Shown: positions 47,470 to 58,405 of the stretch, in pieces
Position numbering within the stretch: the stretch's first letter is position 1
How the letters are laid out: every line of letters begins with the position of its first letter
Origin: Cryoendolithus antarcticus
Lineage: Eukaryota > Ascomycota > Dothideomycetes > Cladosporiales > Cladosporiaceae
DNA length: 61,247 nucleotides
Assembly (NCBI GenBank): GCA_002077065.1
Contig: NAJO01000091.1
Location: 1-61,247, forward strand
Direction of reading: 5' to 3'
The notes under the pieces: generated by a model
What the model was told of the DNA's origin: nothing
The model's database searches: none
What the model saw: only the letters and a program-made list of their open reading frames with translations
Made by a program: the position numbers and the translations under genes

Positions 47470-48110
47470 CAAAGTAGTGTGCATCTCGTCCTTCACTTTT
47501 CCTGGTCCCACGGTGTTGTGCGTTGGCCAATCCCAGGCCCAAAACAATGAGTACGTACTCGCCAATAGAGCGTCACCAGGCACGTCGATCTCAATCTTGC
47601 ACGCCAACTACTGGCAATCGATATCGTCGTGCGGTGGCTGTCCAAGGATAGCGCGTGATGTCGTTGATAAGCTACTGTCATCCGTGTAGAATGAGCCATC
47701 ATCGAAGTTCTGTCGTGTCAGGAGACGACCACATTGGTCGCCACCGGTTTGATTTCGATAGCAAACGTGTTGGATGGCAGCCAGAGATTCACTTTCTACT
47801 GGGTCGGATATATCGTACACCGACAGCGTGCCAGATTCTAGCTGATCACGTGTTTGAACGCATGTGTGCCCATTCACCCGGTATCTTAGAGCCAATCGGT
47901 TGCCTGGGTGGACTTCTAGTCTGGGGAACCTACTGGTGTAGTTATCCGACCAGATGCCATCGCGCTAGACAGCTTGTACTGGGTGAGAACGAGATGGAGA
48001 TCGACATACCACATATCTGTGTGACCTGCACGTACCGTCACACTTGTACTGTAAGATCTGGAAGATCTAAACAGAGGGAACGAGCGCGTTATCATTACGC
48101 CTCCCATACG
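47470..48110 (-). pseudogene. DUF7492-like secreted protein, relic
   Basis: The minus frame near 47900 reads NRLALRYRVNGHTCVQ, GTLSVYDISDP, ESLAAIQHVCYRNQTGGDQCGRLLTRQNFDDGSFY, then after a stop IEIDVPGDALLASTYSLFWAWDWPTHN and KDEMHTT. This is the order and spacing of fungal DUF7492 proteins (ALRYQENGH…GTGG…NYDDG…YWVWDWP), which are secreted and recall copper oxygenase folds; function unproven. One TAA near 47610 and a frame break upstream of 47900 stop it. The N-terminal signal region could not be traced with confidence. Confidence 0.6.
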
Positions 48111-49949
48111 GGCTCGTCTACAAGACTATCCCAGCTATTCATCCACCGCCCATGCTCTAGCTCTAGGGTACAGCGCCGCTGCCGATTCACTAGGGCACGC
48201 CCGGATCGGCACAAACTCACCCGCGACCCAACCCTCAACCTTTGGCTATTCGTTGTCGTTACACAACTGCAGATCTGCCTCTCCCTCATTAGCGCGACGT
48301 ATCCTGCCATAAAATAGACATTGCTTGACCTTGGCACATACTACGGTAACATAAGCGAGGGAAGCCAATCGGGTTCCAACGGCGGCGCAAGCTTCTAACT
48401 CAAGTATCTGCACAAACAACACCGTGCAAAGGATTCGCGGCCATAGAGCACGGAACGCCAGCGACGGCTGCCGTTCTCTGGGCCGGGAGAAGGAAGTGTG
48501 ATCATCGGCAGGATGAAACATGATACATTGCCTCAAGGGGATGGTGAGAGTCAAGACGGCATCTACCGGCAGGATGACTTTGAGCTCAGCTATCACCCAA
48601 ACGAGCAGGATCGGGACGCTGGTGTCGGGGTGACATGATGATTAGATCCCTTGAGGCGATGACAGCCATGAAGGTACATTCATCCAACGCATCGGAGCCT
48701 CGTCCACGACCGTCTCGCTAAAGACAAGTGCTCATCGGATCTAGCAATGGTTTTCCTCAACGGGCGACTAATCGAGCAAAAGCAGTGTCCGTTGCATTCT
48801 CCGTAACAATTCCTATCAGCAACTGTGTATGCCGTTCACCACATTTTCTTACTTAATACCTCCCGTTGCTGCCACTGACGGTCATACCGTCCACGTCCTC
48901 TCGAGAGCGCCGCACAGTTATCATGGACGGTATCAAGGAATTCAAAAACGCAACTCATTATTGAAGAGACATGTATTAAGTTAAGTCAGTAGATGATCTA
49001 CCGTTTGCACTTTTATGAGAAGGTGCACATTACCTATGTCCGTAGGATCGGCAAGAATATGAAGTTGGGAAGGGAATGGTGCAAGGAGATTGAGCAAGAT
49101 CATAAGCTCTTGCCGTTGCGCTATAGAGGTAACGCCGCCGCTTCTTGCGGGCTGTAGGTCTCCACTCAGCCACGCTGTCGCAGAACCATCATTCAATGTC
49201 CGACCCTGAGGGATCGAAATATGGCATACTACTCGCCATATCTATTCGCGTACCTACCATAATGCCTGCATACGTATCGATACGGGAATACACTGAACGC
49301 TTTCAACACCACTTCCTTCAATGCAAAGCAGCATTGGTCGGTGCGTCATCGCACGCGGGCGAACGAGCAAGAGCATCCGCTCACACCACAACATGCCGAG
49401 ACGCAATCAGGAAAACCATTGCATGCAGATGTATATGAATGTACCCCTGAGGAGTCGAAGAGCAGGCAGAGCGGCGTTAACGAGGATGGTCTAGCTAATC
49501 CCGACGAACGGTCAACATGGAGGGCTACTGCTGATGCTACGCCTACGCATGTGTACCGCGGAATCAACGACCAAAAGCTTACCAACCATAAGCTTTCCGG
49601 CGATCGGCGTATTTCCGACCGTCGATTGTATGGACGTGGGGAAGCTTTGGGGCTTCATTGAAGCGCATAATCGGGCCCAGGGCCTTGAGATTTTTTTGAA
49701 TGCCCTCGAGTCCAAAGTCTGACTCCGTGCTAAATCGTCATAGTACAGGGCAGAGCGAACAGACTATCCTGTACGTCACAGCGTGCACTACGATGTTTGT
49801 ATTTGGTCTCGCTTGGTAAAGAAACGTAACGCCTCACGGTGTACACCATAAGTCGTAACATCGATGTACTATGCTATACGTTTCCGCAGATATACCAATA
49901 TATTTTGCGAGCATCCATGGAGCGCGACGACCAAATTAGAGAAGCACAT
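48111..49949. other. Gene-poor stretch
   Basis: About 1.8 kb with short frames only. A helical-looking frame at about 49580-49722 (VGKLWGFIEAHNRAQGLEIFLNALES) might be a small coding remnant but has no ATG context or family. Confidence 0.3.
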
Positions 49950-50880
49950 GTTCAAAAAGAAACGTATATCTTAGCCGGCCGCGGAATCGGACATTCGGGA
50001 CTGGGCTTCAAGATCTGCTCGGGGGTAATTCCGCACTGCCGCCGCCTGACGGCAAGACCAAATGAAGGCAGCGTACCCGATAACAAAATTCTGGCAAAGA
50101 TCATTGCCGTAGTTCTTCGCACCATGGCGTGCCGAACGGGGTTCCGAAAGGCATATTTCAGCGGATTGCGATCTGCAGGAGCGCTGAGGTATCCCCTCGG
50201 GTGGATCACACGTTGCATAGATATCAATCACCTACGTCGCATTTTCATTGTATAGGTGGTCTTGCGAAATTATGACGGCCTTTCTCGACATACTGGCCTT
50301 CCCAGGCCTCGGGGGGTGGCGCCGTTAAGGATGTGGTCGGCGTCGTTAAATCGGCCGCAGAAGGTGTCGATCGCAGACTAAATTGGCTCGGGGCATGGCG
50401 ATTGCGACAGAGTTGACGCCACGCTCGTCGAAATTGATGATAACCCACTCAGTGGGATAGTCGCCGTCACGGTCGTAAGGGTTGTAGGTACTGAGCTCGA
50501 GAGTGGATCGCGAGGTTTAATAATGACTTCGCCGTTGGCTGCTACCGTAACGCTGTAAAAAGCAACGCGAAAGCGAAGCGCCCCGTAAGTTTCATCTTAG
50601 GCGCGGGTGTGCTCTGACTTCGGTATTGATTTGTGACTGGTGTCGAAACTGCATATCAGCAGAGTCGACCAGACTTGAGACTTCTTATATGGACAGTAAT
50701 GTAGCATGTCGACTACACTCAGCAGAAGATCCTGCCTGCTGTATCCCAGCCTCCCTATCTGTCCACGTATTGGCATAGCGAACATGAGCATTGACACTGA
50801 AACACGGCCGACACACTCCATGTCTCAAGTGAACACAGGCATGCCTAAGGCCAGCAGCTGGACATTCACAGCAACCCGTT
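49950..50880 (-). repeat. Inverted gene-sized duplication, copy B (with promoter)
   Basis: Counterpart of 10480-11370 on the other strand; the match includes the upstream region to about 50880. Confidence 0.65.
49971..50595 (-). pseudogene. Small secreted Cys-rich protein relic, copy B
   Basis: The ATG at 50595 opens a signal-peptide-like leader (MKLTGRFAFALLFTALR), then a TAG where the copies diverge. Shared blocks follow in changing frames: VIINFDERGVNSVAIAMPRANLVCD, PEAWEGQYVEKGRHN, then MIDIYATCDPPEG, …EICLSEPRSARHGAKNYGNDLCQNFVIGYAAFIWSCRQ and a TAA at 49971. Copy B keeps TGG, CAG and CGA where copy A has stops, so its 3' part is closer to the ancestor. Six or more Cys, a leader and length of about 200 residues fit a small secreted protein; effector role is inference. 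No single frame covers the whole gene. Confidence 0.6.
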
Positions 50881-51523
50881 TCCACGTTACGTTCCCTGTC
50901 TCATCGTGCCCCCGGGGCTCCCGTCTCCGGAATCTGGACACGCGCACGTCGTGCACGTGCTCTTCAGTCTTCGATCTTGGCTTTGCCCCGACCCACACGC
51001 TGCCTGCCACGTTGCGGCGCATGCACGCGTGTTCGCGTGGATCCCGCACGAAGTGGAAAGTCCCGAAATTCAAACAGACTAAGATCACGTAACTGCTCTC
51101 TGCCCCATCTTTCGTAGTGGGGCGCGTCGCCGGACACTCATGGCATATGTCAAACGTCAACGCCGCGCGTCTATAAGGTTACTAGCGGGCGCGATTAGGC
51201 CTCGCTAGCCTAATAAGAGCGTAATATAGTAAGGGTGTTAGGACGATAGGCGTATAATAGGGTCGACCTCTATATAGCGTAGCTATAATCGAAGTGCATC
51301 GGAAGGACTAAAGACAAGGGCGTACTCGTAGCGATGGCGGGACAAGAGACTGCGACAGCTTATATAGATTTACAAGATGCGAAGACACCCGAGCGCACGC
51401 GGTTAAGGAGTACACTAAGGCCGCAAGATTCGGTCAACACGAAGCGGTTCCATCTCATACACTGATCGAGACGTCACTCGCTTTGCAGATCTTCAATACA
51501 GACCTCATCCTACCTCGTGAATG
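50881..51523. other. No supported gene; includes a short RIP-like patch at about 51170-51300
   Basis: The patch is TA-rich (agcctaataagagcgtaata) with sharp edges. The rest holds only chance frames and the 3' flank of the Zn2Cys6 gene. Confidence 0.35.
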
Positions 51524-53465
51524 TTACGGTCCTGCTCCATCGAAGAACGGCACGGAAAAGTCGCTCAGTAAGCCCCAGTCCTCCACCTGAATGGGCGAAT
51601 AGTACAGCGAGTCGGTGTTCGTCGAATAGCTGTCCGCTTGCAGTGCATCCTGTACGCTACCCGGCTGACCAGGTTCTGTGCCTATGGCTGCTGCTCTCGC
51701 CTTGCGCGCTCGATATGCAAGCTTCTCGAGTGGTCTGCACATCTGTCCGCGCTGCCCGCCGCCGTCGACAGCCATCAGGTGCTGGAAACTGGGCTCCAAG
51801 ACCTCCCACGCGCGGTCCGCCAGTGCTCCCGTAGTTATGGTCGTCATGGCTGCAAAGGCAACAGCGATTGCATGCCAGTGTGTCCACAACGTCCACCTCC
51901 AGCCTACCATTCTCGGATCGGTATGGCATTCCCGAGAGTAGCTCAAAGTGTCGACGGCAATCAGTAATACATTATCCGAATGTACAGAAGGCAGTGGACC
52001 ACGTGTGATCGGCTCTGACGTTCCTCTCAGCGAATGCAAGCGACAAGCACCAAGTGTGCTGCGCGCTACGGCGATGGCGAAGGCTTGTAAAGGATTGTCC
52101 TGGTCGCAATGATCCAGATACTGTTGCTGTATCTTCTCGTCCAGCGTGTGTATGACTTCTTGTCTCTGTTCCCAAAGCTCTGAGTTGATAGCATGCGCGC
52201 GGTGCGCCCTCATACTTATCTCATGTAACATGAGCGAGAATGACATATCGGTCCACCGGTTCTGCGGTAGAATGATCTCCGTGCTGCCGAATGATATGTC
52301 CGAGTCGTTGATGTTCATCGGAAGTGGTACCACGGATCTCTCTGGAGCAATCAGTCGATCAGACGCAAGTTCTACTGCAAGGTTGAGATCCAGGTTACAC
52401 AGCGCATGCCACGTGCGACGTCTTTGTTGCGTATCGAATGTATCGTGTCTGGTCGCTTGCCGTTGGAGACCGATGGCAAGTGCTATCCGTACAGCAACTG
52501 CTGTTGTGGTCCATGTCCGCCTAGAGTGGTCTTCCTGGCGTTGCACAGACTGCATCATGTCAGTCATTGTTCGGCAATGTCGACAAGCTTACACACACCA
52601 AGAAGATTACGAGTGCTTGCAGCGTGGTCAGATCCTCCGTAACAATGTAATCTGCTCGCGCCAATGCGACCTCGGCCATCTCCCTGAAGTGCTCCACGGC
52701 CTGAACCCTAGGCTGCCACAACGTCTCTGCGCACTCCTCTTCGCTCATCGTACAGACAGCGGCATAGTAAATGACGTACACTAGGGCTGCCACAGCACTA
52801 GAGTCGCGGTTGTAGTCAAGATACGATGCTCCGTCTTCCATGTGCGCGCGCACCGAAGGTGCATGGAGTACTTTGAACACAGCATCGACATTCCGGAAGT
52901 AAACTCCACATAAGTGAGCACTCAGCATGGGTAGTGGAGGTCGTAACGCATCCGAGCCCGGTATGGCGCCAAAGATGGGGTCGATACCACCGCGCGAGGC
53001 ACCTCTATCTGCCTCGGGCGAGGCACTGTTCAAGTCGTCAGTGAGGCTGACAGACCGCCCATCGCCCAAATCTGTTTCCAATTGCTCGAGCTCATCCTGT
53101 AGTGATGTCCAGAAAGCAGTGCCTAGGAACTGATAGTTGCCACTAGGCTCGACCGCCCTGGAGGGTTCGGCACTCGAGCTTGCTACTGCTCCTTCAGTCG
53201 ACTTCTGATGCCGATAGTACGTCCTGATGAGACCCTCAAGCCTTTCGATACGCTCATGCAGGTTCTCGTTCTTCGTACGGCCGCCAGCACGTCCTCCAGG
53301 TATGCGCTGATTGACTATTGGGATGCACGGCTTGCCACTGGCTCGGCACGTAGAACAAGGCAATTCGCGATCGCATCGCACCTTTCTCCGTTGGCATGCT
53401 TGACATGCAAGTCTTTTCGCCGGCTCCTGCGGCTGTACCTTGGCCTTGCCAGATGGGATTTCCAT
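51524..53465 (-). CDS. Zn2Cys6 fungal transcription factor
   Basis: Intact two-exon gene, 632 residues. Exon 1 runs 53465-52593 and exon 2 52549-51524, with a 43-bp intron starting gtaagc and ending catgatgcag with a tgactgac branch point; the join is in phase 0 (IFLVC then SVQRQEDHSRRTW). The start is the first ATG; a GTG lies two codons upstream. The binuclear zinc cluster CQACQRRKVRCDRELPCSTC…C is at about residues 21-47, followed by a short coiled coil (LHERIERLEGLIRTYY). The middle homology region has the usual TLQALVIFLV and TWTTTAVAVRIALAIGLQR. It diverges from an MFS transporter 618 bp away, a common regulator-transporter pairing, so that gene is its likeliest target (inference). No frame damage. 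Confidence 0.9.
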
Positions 53466-54083
53466 TGCCACACCCTCAGCTCTTCCCAGATTCCCTATTC
53501 ATATATGAGGCCACGGCACTGTGGCACATGGCTGAGCAATGGCGATCTCGCTCGCCACACTTGCTCGCTGGGGTTGTAAACGCAGCGGAGTGTCCTGTGC
53601 AATCGACAATCCGATACTCCGGGACCGCATCGCATGCGTGATGCTCGCGTACCTAGATCGAAATATCTGGATCGAGCAAGGGTAGCTGCCTAAGTTAAGC
53701 AGAGATCCATGATAAGCCAGAATCAAAGTCCGCCCCGAAAAGTCTAAATCCGTTGTGAACGCACGGACTATATTCTACTTGTGCGGCACCTCACTCCGGA
53801 GTATGAATGTCTTGACCTCGATCCGCATGTTCTCATCCTCCACTGTCGCAGCGAGGTCATAGACGCTGATTGCCACCGTATCACCGACTCGCTTTGTGAT
53901 CGTGGCTGCTATGTGATCTGGGCTCCATTAAAGAGGAGGAGGACGCTCCGACGCTGTATAGATAAGTCAACCATTTCTCTCAACTAGGCCTTTGCTTTGC
54001 ACGCTCTATGCTACCTCCACTCACTGCCCCCACTATTCGGCTGTCCCCAAAATCTCATCTGTCTTCCTACTTCAATCGACCTC
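53466..54083. promoter_or_regulatory. Shared divergent promoter region (regulator/transporter)
   Basis: The 618 bp between the ATGs of the Zn2Cys6 gene and the MFS gene must hold both promoters. CGG-type triplets, the half-sites of this regulator class, occur (for example ctccgggaccg near 53615), but no convincing paired site was found. Confidence 0.4.
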
Positions 54084-56003
54084 ATGTCTGCCATGCTACA
54101 CGACACTGCTTTCGGGCAGCTCGTCCGACTTCTCACCGGCAAGCGTGTTTTCCAATATGATGAAGAGAGGAGGGATGTGCAATCGCCTCATGACTCTGTC
54201 GATGCGATCGAGAAGAGCGAGTCTTTTGTGCGAGCACCAGACTCGGACCCGACCGACTTGCCAGAGCTCGAAAAGCATGCCAACGAGAATCTCGTCGATT
54301 GGTACGGACCGAACGACCCTGGTACGTTCGAAGATGCGCCTCAGGAGCCACATCGTTGTTGCAACTACTGATAGCGCTCGCAGAGAACCCAATGAACTGG
54401 TCGACTGCGAAGAAGTTCTTAGTCACCGCTGAAGTGAGTATGCCATGTCCCGAAGACAGTCACCCGATCACTGACGTCTCGCGCCTACAGATCTGCCTGC
54501 TCACTGTCTCAATCTACTCCGGCTCCTCCATCTACGCGCCCGCTGTCGAATCCGTGTCCGAGACGTTTGGCGTCTCAACCGTCGCTGCCATCCTCGGTCT
54601 GACTCTCTTCGTTCTCGGATACGGTATCGGGCCTATGATCTGGATGCCAATGTCAGAAGTGCCTTACATCGGTCGCATGCCAGTGTACATCGCCACGCTC
54701 GCAGTCTTCGTGGCTCTGCAAGGTCCCACGGCGAAATCTAGCAGCTTTGGCATGTTGATGGTCTTTCGCTTCCTCACGGGTTTCTTCGGGTCGCCGGTGC
54801 TTGCCACTGGAGGCGCTACTTGTGCCGACTTGTATACGCCCGCGAAGAGGACTTATCCGATCGCGATCTGGGGTGTCGCTGCTGTGTGCGGGCCTGCGCT
54901 TGGTCCGGTCATTGGTGGCTACGTCACAGAGTACGGTCCAATCGCCAGCACCTTCCGAGCCTCGTGGGAGTGGCCAGTGGAAATCTCCTTATCCAACAGA
55001 CACGTTCGGCAATATACTGACTACTTTGCAGATCTCTACACTCATGTGGATCGGCGGCGCCTGCCTCATTGTCCTCTTTTTCACCCTCCCCGAGACTAGC
55101 GCCAGCAACATCCTCTTCCGCCGACCAAGCCGCCTCCGCCGCCGAACTGGCAACCCCAAACTCATGTTTAAGGCCGAGATCGACGCCCAGGCCATGTCCA
55201 CCCGGGATATTCTCAACATGACACTGATCCACCCTTTCACCTTGAACTTCACCGAGCCTATGGTGTTCTTGCTCAACCCCTACATCGCGTTGATCTACGG
55301 CCTGCTCTATATCTGGTTTGAGAGCTTCCCTATTGTGTTCATCGCATGCACGGCTTCACACTCGCACAGCTTGGACTAGCTTATATTGGACTGCTTGTAG
55401 GCGCTCTGGTGATTGTCCCGCCCTTCTTCTGGTGGATGCACAAGTATCTTGAGCCGCAGTTCGATGAGAATGGAGAGATATATCCGGAGAAGCGCTTGAT
55501 ACCTTGCTTCGTTGGAGCATTCTTTATCCCCATGTAAGTGTTTCTCATTCGCAGTATCATTCATAGCACGAAAGCTAATAACGGTCCTAGCTGCCTCTTC
55601 TGGTTCGGCTGGTCCTCCAGCCCCGATATCCACTGGATCATGCCCATCATCGGCAGCGCCTGGTTCTCCATGGGCGCCTTCCTCCTGTTCATGGCCATCC
55701 TCAACTACCTCCCTGACGCTTACCCCAATCACATCCCCAGTGTGCTCGCTGGAAACGATCTCATGAGAGCTAGCTTCGGTGCGGGGTTCCCGTTGTTCGC
55801 AAACGCCTTCTACACCAAGCTCGGAGTCGGGTGGGCGAGCTCGGTGCTGGCGTTCATCAGCATCGCTTTCATCCCCATACCTTTCATGCTGTAACAGGTA
55901 TGGCTCAGCGTACTGCCATACACTCGAGCAAATGCTGACAAGTACACAGTACGGACCCCTCCTCCGCAACAAATACAGCGAGATAGCGAAGAAGGATTTG
56001 TAG
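54084..56003 (+). CDS. MFS drug:H+ antiporter-type transporter (DHA1), with one frameshift
   Basis: Start ATG at 54084 (MSAMLHDTAFGQLVR). Introns 54322-54383, 54434-54490, 54977-55031 (donor gtggaa, branch tactgactac), 55534-55590 and, if the full C-terminus is used, 55898-55949. Exons give NPMNWSTAKKFLVTAE, then ICLLTVSIYSGSSIYAPAVE, IGRMPVYIATLAVF (motif A region), FFGSPVLATGGATCADLY, EWPI, STLMWIGGACLIVLFF, LPETSASNI, GLLYIWFESFPIVF and LGLAYIGLLVGALVIVPPFFWW: the 12-helix plasma-membrane exporter layout. One base is missing at about 55344 (FI then HGFTLAQLG), which would truncate at 55379 after about 373 residues. A TAA at 55892-55894 removes the last cytoplasmic residues (YGPLLRNKYSEIAKK). 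Either a single-base assembly error or early loss. Confidence 0.85.
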
Positions 56004-56399
56004 AGCATGCGATACGAAAGCAGTCCGGGCCAAGAGACGAATGCGGTGATCGACAAATGTGCGGCCAGGGGCGGGACCGCTTTAAAGAATATGGAGCTCG
56101 GGCTTGATCATGCTTCACATGTAGTGAGCCACAGCGATACAGTAATTAAATACGGAGCATAATCTCGAAGTCAATAGCCATTTCCATAAATCGCAGACAG
56201 TGGCGTCGTCCTTACAGAAGTGGCAGGTCCATGCCGTGTCCGTTGTATCTCTTCCCCTCTCCGCCACGCGAAATTCTCATCGTCTCATCTCGCCTCTCAT
56301 GTCACTGGTGCTCCCACCACATCCCGTACCCGCACTTAATCTCTACCGAACTGCTGGCGTATCCGTCGGGATGTGTGCCTCTTCATTCCTCCCTCGCCT
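56004..56399. other. Intergenic, nothing clear
   Basis: 3' flank of the transporter and of the minus-strand relic. Only short frames. Confidence 0.3.
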
Positions 56400-57060
56400 A
56401 CACCTGCCGAGCTTGCTGGCGGGCCACGGCAGCCGCAAGCTTCCCTTGCGGCTTCGCCAGCTTCTTCTGTCTCGACCTCTCCTTGTTGATGAGGCTCAAG
56501 AACGTAGGATTGTCGTAGTTGTCGGTCTGCTTGGGGTTTACGCGAAGATAGCATCCTGATGCTTCCGATCCTATTGCGCATCCCACTCAACTTGTCCACA
56601 TGCTCGTGGTACCACTCGAACGGCGTGTTCTTGTCGAGCAGCATGGGAATGTCGAAGCGTGTGGCCACGTGGCCCTCGGAAAGGCAGAGCTCCCAAGTCG
56701 CGATGGCAAGGACGACATACTTCCTGCGCAAGAGGAGCGCCCACTGACGCATCTCCCGGGTGCAGCCGCGGTGGTGGTCTCGAAACGCACGGCCATGTGC
56801 TTCAGTCGGAAAGCATTGTCGCCGCAAATGAGAGGGAACTCACCGTACTGCTGCTCGATCAGCGAGCGGATCGCGGCAGGGGTGGCGCGTTTCCAGACCT
56901 CCAGACCTCCGGTGTTGTCGATGAGGTTCGTCAGGACCCTCGATGAGATACGAAAGCGTGTGGTTCTGCATACCATAGGTCCAGTCGTTGAGCTTGGTGC
57001 GGTGCTTGTTCCCGTTACCCACAGTCACGCCGTCCACCTTGTTCATGACTCGTTGAGTCA
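56400..57060 (-). pseudogene. Unidentified decayed coding sequence, downstream part
   Basis: Not recognised. Minus-strand pieces read like one protein across three frames: LTQRVMNKVDGVTVGNGNKHRTKLNDWTYGMQNHTLSYLI, then RVLTNLIDNTGGLEVWKRATPAAIRSLIEQQYGEFPLICGDNAFRLKHMAVRFE, then REMRQWALLLRRKYVVLAIATWELCLSEGHVATRFDIPMLLD, then FEWYHEHVDKLSGMRNRIGS. Composition and the smooth hand-over between frames suggest a former gene with about two single-base shifts. It is probably the 3' half of the frame that starts at 57861. Confidence 0.4.
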
Positions 57061-57279
57061 GATTCAGTCCAGCTTCCGTAGTAAGTAGAAGGTATAGCCT
57101 CGACGCAGTCGTTTGCTCTCATTGTCGATGTGTGTGCCTAGGTCGCCTGGTGCACCACACACTCATCGTCGGTACTCCGACAATTGTTCCTACGGGTGAG
57201 CTTGAGAGCGAGACAAGCCCAGTGCCGAACCCAGCAGCTACCGCCGGCAAGAAAAGGTCGAAATAATGAAGCTTTGTCA

Positions 57280-57861
57280 TCAGCAAATACCATCATCGGG
57301 AGTTTGGTACATGCGAGATCCAGCCCCACCAATCACCACGTAGAGGTGTCTTGAATGAATCGCTGAAAGAACCCCGGCTATGCGGAACGCCAGTGTATGA
57401 TGTTCGGCGATGCGGAAGTCCTGCTCGGTCCAGGGCAATTGTTTGCCGTCGTCGTTATTTCCCTCTCTCTCTTTGTTGTGGCGCTTGATGGGCTGGTTTC
57501 CCCAGAAACGATCAGTGATGAGGACAGCGTCTCCGGGTGGCTCGCTTTCGTCAACGGTGGGAGTTTCGTCGACGTTCTGAACGGCAGCTCGATTCGCGTT
57601 CGGCATGATGACTACAAATTCGGCATCTGGCATCTCCTCGTCGGCTCCGAGATCGATTGCGCCTCCTTCAACTGGACGCGCCACTGCGGCAAAGTCGATC
57701 CCCGTGAGGTCGATCGTGTCCGCGTTCGCGGCATAGGGGCAAATGCTAGTAGCAGCACGCTAGCGAGCCTTGACTGCGCGGCACTTCTCCGTGTTGGAGA
57801 TCATCTACGCACGAATCTGCTTCTGGCGCTCCAGGGAAGTCAGATCGGCGGTTCGAAACAT
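57280..57861 (-). pseudogene. Unidentified coding sequence with two in-frame TAG codons
   Basis: The ATG at 57861 opens MFRTADLTSLERQKQIRA, then TAG, MISNTEKCRAVKAR, TAG, then an unbroken acidic 180-residue run (DTIDLTGIDFAAVARPVE…EEMPDAEFVVIMPNANRAAV…) to the TGA at 57280. Both TAGs sit where Gln (CAG) would fit, a C-to-T change. No family recognised; probably upstream half of the 56400-57060 relic. Confidence 0.4.
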
Positions 57862-58189
57862 GGCAAATTGTGGTAGCGTGTGCATTGACTTGATCAATCA
57901 AATTATTGGGAGGTGTGCGCAAGTGAAAATAGTTTGATGAGAGCGAGCACGCAAAACAGGAATGAGCATGTCTTGGATGGAGTGGAGAAGCCAACAACAT
58001 GCCTACTTACAGGAGTCGATGTCCTCGGCGCTCTTGTGCTCAATCATCGTCTTCTACAACCCTGGTATATATGAGGGCGGCGCTGACCCATCCGTACTTC
58101 AGTATCTCGCTTCATAAGGTACAGTTGTCCTTAAGACAACCGCTCCGCTCATAAACAGTGTATAACCTGCATACTGGTCTCGTACTTAG

Positions 58190-58401
58190 GCTGCAACATC
58201 GTCGAAAGCGAATGAGCTAGAAGAGAAGGCCTGTCAGGCCCGTAGGCAGGCCGAAATCGCAAAGCAGGATCTCAAGGTCGCTGAAGATAAAGCCGAGACA
58301 ATCCTGTCAGACATGTATGAGCTTCAGCTTTTCCAGCAGCGTTATAACACCAAGCGTAGGTTGCTGAACATTGGTGGCTCAGAGCTAGCACTTGGCGACG
58401 A
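58190..58401 (+). CDS. Orphan coiled-coil exon
   Basis: An open block bounded by a splice acceptor (cgtacttag, ending 58189) and a donor (gtaagt from 58402). It encodes about 70 residues, ELEEKACQARRQAEIAKQDL then KAETILSDMYELQLFQQRYN, a continuous charged coiled coil. Neither an upstream start exon nor a downstream exon could be identified. The family is unknown. Confidence 0.35.
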
Positions 58402-58405
58402 GTAA

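Noticed and set aside
47655..48317. 220-codon plus-strand frame
   Set aside because: Antisense to the DUF7492 relic, starts without a good ATG, and has no motif.
54820..54976. An extra intron after GGYVTE in the MFS gene (gtacgg donor)
   Set aside because: No acceptor leaves a long enough intron in phase; the frame is open without it.
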